A stretch of 26,945 nucleotides of DNA, taken from the NCBI GenBank assembly GCA_000729835.1, contig JFHB01000306.1, positions 1 through 26,945 on the forward strand, written 5' to 3'. The stretch comes from Atkinsonella hypoxylon (taxonomy: Eukaryota > Ascomycota > Sordariomycetes > Hypocreales > Clavicipitaceae). The notes under the pieces were generated by a model. It made no database searches. It saw only the letters and a program-made list of their open reading frames with translations, and was not told the origin of the DNA. The translations under genes were made by a program, and so were the position numbers. Shown here one piece after another: positions 23,120 to 26,945 of the stretch; position 1 is the stretch's first letter; each line of letters starts with the position of its first letter.

Positions 23120-24767
23120 TCACCTTCTCCCACGACCACCGCTGCCGCCAGGCATACCCGACATACCCGGCATACCACCGCCCATACCCATCTGCCTCAT
23201 CATAGCTTGCATATCTATGCCGCCAGGTATACCGCCACCTCCACCTAGCATCTTCATCAGCGAGCCCATGTCAGGCATTCCACTAGCTGCCCCCGCTCCT
23301 CCCATACTTTGCAGCCTCTTCTGCATCGCTGCCATTTGCTGAGCCTTGTTGCCACCAGACATAACCTGCTGTGCGCGTTGCATATTCTTCATATTGCCTC
23401 CCATCTTCTTCGCCATACCTGCCATCATTCGTTGTTGTGTGAGCAAGTCCTCAACTTCTCGAACCGATGTACCAGATCCGCGTGCTATCCGCGTCATTCG
23501 TGTTGGCTGCTCGACAAAAATTTTACCATCTGAGTCAAGCTCCTTATCCGTCATGGAGTCACAAATATAGATCATGCGCTTGAGTTTGGCGCTTCCTTCT
23601 TCGTCATCCATGCCCTGCATAATATTGCTCATTCCAGGAATCATCCCAGCCATTTTTGATAAAGGTCCTATCTTCATAATATTCGAAAGCTGATCACGCA
23701 GATCACGAACGGTGAAAATCCCCTCTTGAATGTGCTTCATTGTGTCTTTTTGATTAAGATTCAGGCTCTGGACATGTTCTACCAATCCCGCCATATCTCC
23801 CATGCCTAATAATTTTTGCACAAATTGCTCAGGCGCGAATCGTTCAAGATCTAGCATGTGTTCACCGGTACCAATGAACACAATGGGCGTATGCGTCGCA
23901 GCGACCGCAGAGATAGCACCGCCACCATGGGCATGTCCATCAGTTTTGGTGATGATAATGGCTCCAAAATCGGACGCTTCCTTGAAAGCCTTGGCTTGCG
24001 ACTCTGCCTGCTGGCCAATCGAAGCATCTAAAACCATGATCGTCTCATCGGGTCGAATGGCTGTTTGGATATCAATCATCTCCTGGAATAAAGCTGATTC
24101 TTGGCGATGTCGGCCGGATGTATCGACGATAATGATGTCGAATTTCTCCTTCTTGAACTGTTCCACACCCGCTCGTGCCACAGCGGAAGGATCAGTCTCC
24201 GTTAACGAACCATAGTATGGGATTTTGGCCTTGGTCGCATTCTGCTTCAGTTGATCGAAGGCACCCGCACGAAACGTATCGGCGCATACGAGACACGCCT
24301 TGAAACCCCTCGTTTGATAGTGTCTGGCTAATTTTGTACATGTGGTTGTTTTGCCTGCACCCTGAAGACCAACGAACATGATAACGTTGGGTTTCCCCCT
24401 TTTGGGCTTAAACGGTTCGGCATGAGGGTCGACTAATCGAACGAGTTCGTCAAAGACCGCTTTCTGGATCAGTCGCTTTTTATTGACGGTCGCAGGGAGT
24501 TCCTTGAAGTTGACAGTACTCTTGACGGATTTCCGTAGTTGCAATACCAGCTTAACATTAACGTCAGCTTCAAGAAGAGCAGCGCAGATTTCTTTCAACA
24601 TATTGTCAAACGCCTAGCAACGCGGAGTGGTTAGTGAGGTCTGTTTTGCGCTTAAGTTCTTCGATAATCTCACGTTTGTGGTCGCTCACCTTCTCGTCGA
24701 GTTTTTGGTCTCTAGTGAGGTTAGTAACCGCCGCATTGATGCGGCGGCCAAGGTCTTGAAGAACCAT
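23120..24767 (-). CDS. SRP54: Signal recognition particle 54 kDa subunit (SRP54)
   Basis: GTPase of the signal recognition particle. It binds signal peptides and 7SL RNA and docks ribosomes at the ER through the SRP receptor. Two exons, 24,767-24,690 and 24,613-23,120, are joined across a 76 bp intron (GTGAGC donor, CACTAAC branch, TAG acceptor) to give 523 residues. The N domain covers about 1-90. The G domain has GLQGAGKTTT at 108-117, DTFRAGAFDQL from 138, DTSGR at 190-194 and TKTDG at 248-252. The M domain is Met-rich with GMIPGM and a basic MAKKMGGNMKN segment, followed by a Gly/Met-rich tail ending in GGRGRR, as is common in filamentous ascomycetes. The first exon is essential: the long frame alone begins at residue 31. 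All key residues are intact. This is a single-copy housekeeping gene, here convergent with the amidase and with its start only about 300 bp from AT-rich repeats. Confidence 0.95.
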
Positions 24768-25069
24768 GACGGCGAAGTCGTCAAATCCCCTGGATTCACA
24801 ATAGTTAGTTGTTGTGCAGCTGGGAGTTACATGGTGGCAGGCAAGCCGTCAATTCTGCTGGAGGCGGGGCAATTCTCGGCGGGCTGGTCGGCGATAGCAT
24901 TAAGTCTTTTCCGTTTTGATTGTCACACATTGTGGGGTTCCAGTAAATCTCAGGTCCAGACCATGTGTGCATTGGTCCAGGGTGGAGCCAAAAAGGGTGT
25001 ATTTTTTGCAGGCGGTGAAGCTTTTAGCATATACCAGGCATATGCCCAGCATATACTTAATGCATAGTG
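24768..25069. other. SRP54 upstream region
   Basis: About 300 bp of mixed composition between the SRP54 start and the AT-rich block. It presumably contains the whole SRP54 promoter and 5' UTR. I see no TATA box or other named site. The composition switches sharply to AT-rich near 25,070. Confidence 0.55.
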
Positions 25070-25310
25070 TATTAGTGCAAATTAATATTTTAATTCTATA
25101 TATACTAGGTATATACTGTATATATATACAGTATATACCCCTTTAAAAACTTACTTATTTAGATATTATATAAGAAAAACAGGTGTAATATATAAATATA
25201 GAATATATAAGGTATATATAAGCTGTAAATCTTTCTTACTATAACCTTCTATAGAAAGAAGCAGCAGTATAACGCATAAACTTAGTATATATATAGTATA
25301 TATAAGCTAG

Positions 25311-25491
25311 TGTAACGGACTAGGTCTTTGACCTAGTCTTGTAATATAGATGCCAATTGTACAAGAGTCACACGACTTGTACAATACGTATCCTTTTGTC
25401 GCAATTGGTAGTGGGCCACACTAGGATTAGGCTAACCCCTACATAGAGTGCGCAGGCATCCGCTATAGCCCAATTAGGCCACTCTATAACA
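25311..25491 (+). repeat. 5' LTR of the TRIM-like element
   Basis: 181 bp, TG...CA ends. It holds hairpins: GACTAGGTC-TTT-GACCTAGTC at 25,318-25,338, and ATTGTACAAG paired with CTTGTACAAT at 25,356-25,385. Confidence 0.8.
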
Positions 25492-25675
25492 TTTGTATAA
25501 GTTACCTTAAGGTTATAGGTTCGAACTAGCGCAGAACAGCTTCTAGGCGGGTTAAGTCCTAGGGCAGCAGGGGGATCTAACCTAGGCTAACAAGGCAATA
25601 GATCCTTAGGGGGTGCGTAGTATTACAACTAGCTTCTAGCTAACAATAAAGAGACTGTGTGTAATAGGGGAGCTA

Positions 25676-25856
25676 TATAACGGACTAGGTCTTTAACCTA
25701 GTCTTGTAATATAGATGCTAATTGTACAAGAGTTACACAACTTATATAATACATATCCTTTTGTCGCAATTAGTAGTGGGCCACACTAGGATTGGGCTAA
25801 CCCCCATATGGAGTGCGCAGGCATCCGCTATGGCCCAATTGGGCCACTCCATGACA
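25676..25856 (+). repeat. 3' LTR of the TRIM-like element
   Basis: 181 bp, same length as the 5' LTR. It keeps a 14 bp perfect palindrome GGCCCAATTGGGCC at 25,832-25,845 within a wider stem formed by ATGGAGTG and CACTCCAT; the 5' copy has lost part of both by G-to-A change. Confidence 0.8.
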
Positions 25857-26491
25857 GCTAGAAATCTTTTGTACTAGGACATTATATAAGAAGAAGAAGT
25901 AGAGTAGTTAATACACTAAGGTTTAGTAGTATATACTATATATATATATATTATATATAACTAGATATATATACTGTAATTCTATCTTACAATAGCATTC
26001 TATAAAAGGAAAAACTAGTGCAATATATAAACCTAGTATATATAATGTATATATAGAAATCTTTTATATTATAATATTATAGAAGAAGAAGTAGGGTATA
26101 GACTAAGGTTTAGTAGTATATACTGTATATATATATAGTATATATAACTAAATATATACACTATAATTCTATCTTATAATAGTATTCTATAAAAGAAAAA
26201 ACTAGTGTAATATATAAACCTAGTATATATAATATATATATAAGCTAGAAATCTTTTATATTACAATATTATAGAAGAAGAGGTAGAGTAATATACTAAG
26301 GTTTAATAGTATATACTGTATATATATATAGTATATATAACTAAATATATACACTATAATTCTATCTTATAATAGTATTCTATAAAAGGAAAAACTAGTG
26401 CAATATATAAACCTAGTTTATATAATATATATATAAGCTAGAAATCTTTTATACTATAATATTATAGAAGAAAAAGCAGTATAATATAGTA

Positions 26492-26552
26492 ATTTTAAGT
26501 AGTATATACTAAGTATATACTTAGTATATACTTAGTATATACTACTTAAAAT
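26492..26552. repeat. 61 bp palindrome, perfect except for its central base
   Basis: Two 30 bp arms are exact reverse complements around a single central base. The arms run from ATTTTAAGTAG through repeats of AGTATATACT. The same AAGTATATACTT units recur at about 26,636-26,665. The structure could extrude as a cruciform or form a hairpin in single strands. Confidence 0.85.
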
Positions 26553-26945
26553 CTTATATTTCTTACTTAAATATTCTATATAAAGAAGTAATAAAATTTA
26601 CTAATACTTAAGAAAAAAGAGATTATTTTATATAAGAAGTATATACTTAGTATATACTTAGTATATTAAAATATTTATCTTTATTTATATATTTACTTAT
26701 AATATATCTTCTATATCTTATATTACTATAATAAAGTATATATAATCTTAACCTCTTTTAACTATTCTTAATATTATTAAGCAATTTAAATGCAGTATAA
26801 ATAAGGTAACTATAGGCTATAGTTAGTTTATATAGAGTATATACTAAATAATATATAGGAACTATAGAATATATTAGTACTAATTAATTAATACTTTAAT
26901 ATTACACTAGTAAGTTTATTTTGCAATACACTATAGACGTTATAT
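26553..26945. other. AT-rich sequence to the window end
   Basis: About 390 bp of TA-rich sequence with short AGTATATAC repeats and no gene. The base pattern is like the left block, with very few CpA or TpG steps. Confidence 0.5.

Larger units (their letters stand above)
25311..25856 (+). mobile_element. TRIM-like miniature LTR retrotransposon (546 bp)
   Basis: Two direct repeats of exactly 181 bp (25,311-25,491 and 25,676-25,856) flank a 184 bp interior. The 5' copy begins TGTAACGG and ends ATAACA, the TG...CA ends of an LTR; in the 3' copy TG has become TA. GCTAG lies immediately outside both ends (25,306-25,310 and 25,857-25,861), a perfect 5 bp target-site duplication. The interior has no reading frame, ends in a purine-rich AATAGGGGAGC before the 3' LTR, and contains GGTTCGAAC (25,518-25,526), like a tRNA B box. 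I see no convincing primer-binding site just after the 5' LTR. It must rely on proteins from another element. The orientation is taken from the LTR and polypurine layout. Confidence 0.8.
25070..26490. repeat. AT-rich tandem repeat array, ~193 bp unit
   Basis: The segment starting TAGAAATCTTTT recurs at 25,859, 26,054, 26,246 and 26,439, spacings of 195, 192 and 193 bp. Each unit has in order an AGAAGAAG stretch, ACTAAGGTTTA, a TAGTATATAC/GTATATA self-complementary run, ATTCTATCTTA, and an ACTAGTG segment before AAACCTAGT. Diverged unit ends also occur at about 25,140-25,205 and 25,230-25,310, left of the inserted LTR element. Three complete units and several partial ones are visible. No coding capacity. 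Confidence 0.8.

Noticed and set aside
24627..25067. 146-codon plus-strand open frame across the SRP54 start
   Set aside because: Antisense to SRP54 exon 1 and its intron, no family resemblance.
25492..25560. tRNA gene in the TRIM interior
   Set aside because: Only a B-box-like GGTTCGAAC is present; there is no cloverleaf or acceptor stem.
25311..25856. Hammerhead ribozyme (retrozyme) inside the miniature LTR element
   Set aside because: Hairpins are present but the conserved CTGANGA core was not found, so TRIM is the better description.
25070..26945. Telomere or CRISPR-like array
   Set aside because: No TTAGGG-type repeats. The ~193 bp units are contiguous satellite repeats without unique spacers, in a eukaryotic genome.

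Overview
This window comes from the nuclear genome of a filamentous ascomycete (Pezizomycotina). The genes carry short 58-109 bp spliceosomal introns with GTRNGT-type donors and CTRAY branch points. All four protein genes look like Pezizomycotina families. Two AT-rich blocks flank a gene-bearing island of normal composition. The AT-rich blocks carry the signature of repeat-induced point mutation (RIP): CpA and TpG are strongly depleted, TpA is in great excess, and stop codons sit where Gln or Trp codons would be expected. I cannot name the species.

Left AT-rich block (1 to about 12,320). Positions 1-4,300 hold a heavily mutated Ty3/gypsy retroelement on the minus strand, with gag-like remnants at 3.6-4.2 kb and reverse transcriptase at 0-1.1 kb. 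Next is a structure of about 4.4 kb bounded by two ~490 bp inverted repeats (4,817-5,308 and 8,701-9,190), whose interior I could not classify. Directly after it is the 3' part of a Ty1/copia pol gene (9,196-10,215), followed by a polypurine tract and a probable LTR. A third copy of the ~490 bp repeat (11,838-12,318) ends about 330 bp from the first real gene.

Gene island (12,649 to about 25,070). It holds glutamine synthetase (minus), an FAD-dependent amine oxidase of the fructosyl-amino-acid/pipecolate/saccharopine oxidase type (plus), an acetamidase-type amidase (plus, 405 bp downstream), and SRP54, the signal recognition particle GTPase (minus). I rebuilt the exon structures by hand; all four reading frames are complete. 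An enzyme that oxidises secondary or glycated amines, an amidase that releases ammonium and a glutamine synthetase that assimilates it together suggest nitrogen scavenging. A shared pathway is inference only. Three AGATAAG motifs upstream of glutamine synthetase fit control by an AreA/NIT2-type GATA factor. SRP54 is an unrelated housekeeping gene.

Right AT-rich block (about 25,070 to 26,945). It is built from a tandem repeat of about 193 bp. One unit is interrupted by a compact 546 bp element with two 181 bp LTR-like direct repeats, a 184 bp non-coding interior and a perfect 5 bp target-site duplication. This is a terminal-repeat retrotransposon in miniature (TRIM), whose empty insertion site survives in the neighbouring units. 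A 61 bp palindrome, perfect except for its central base, follows the array. The TRIM in its satellite and the long inverted-repeat element are the most interesting parts of the window.
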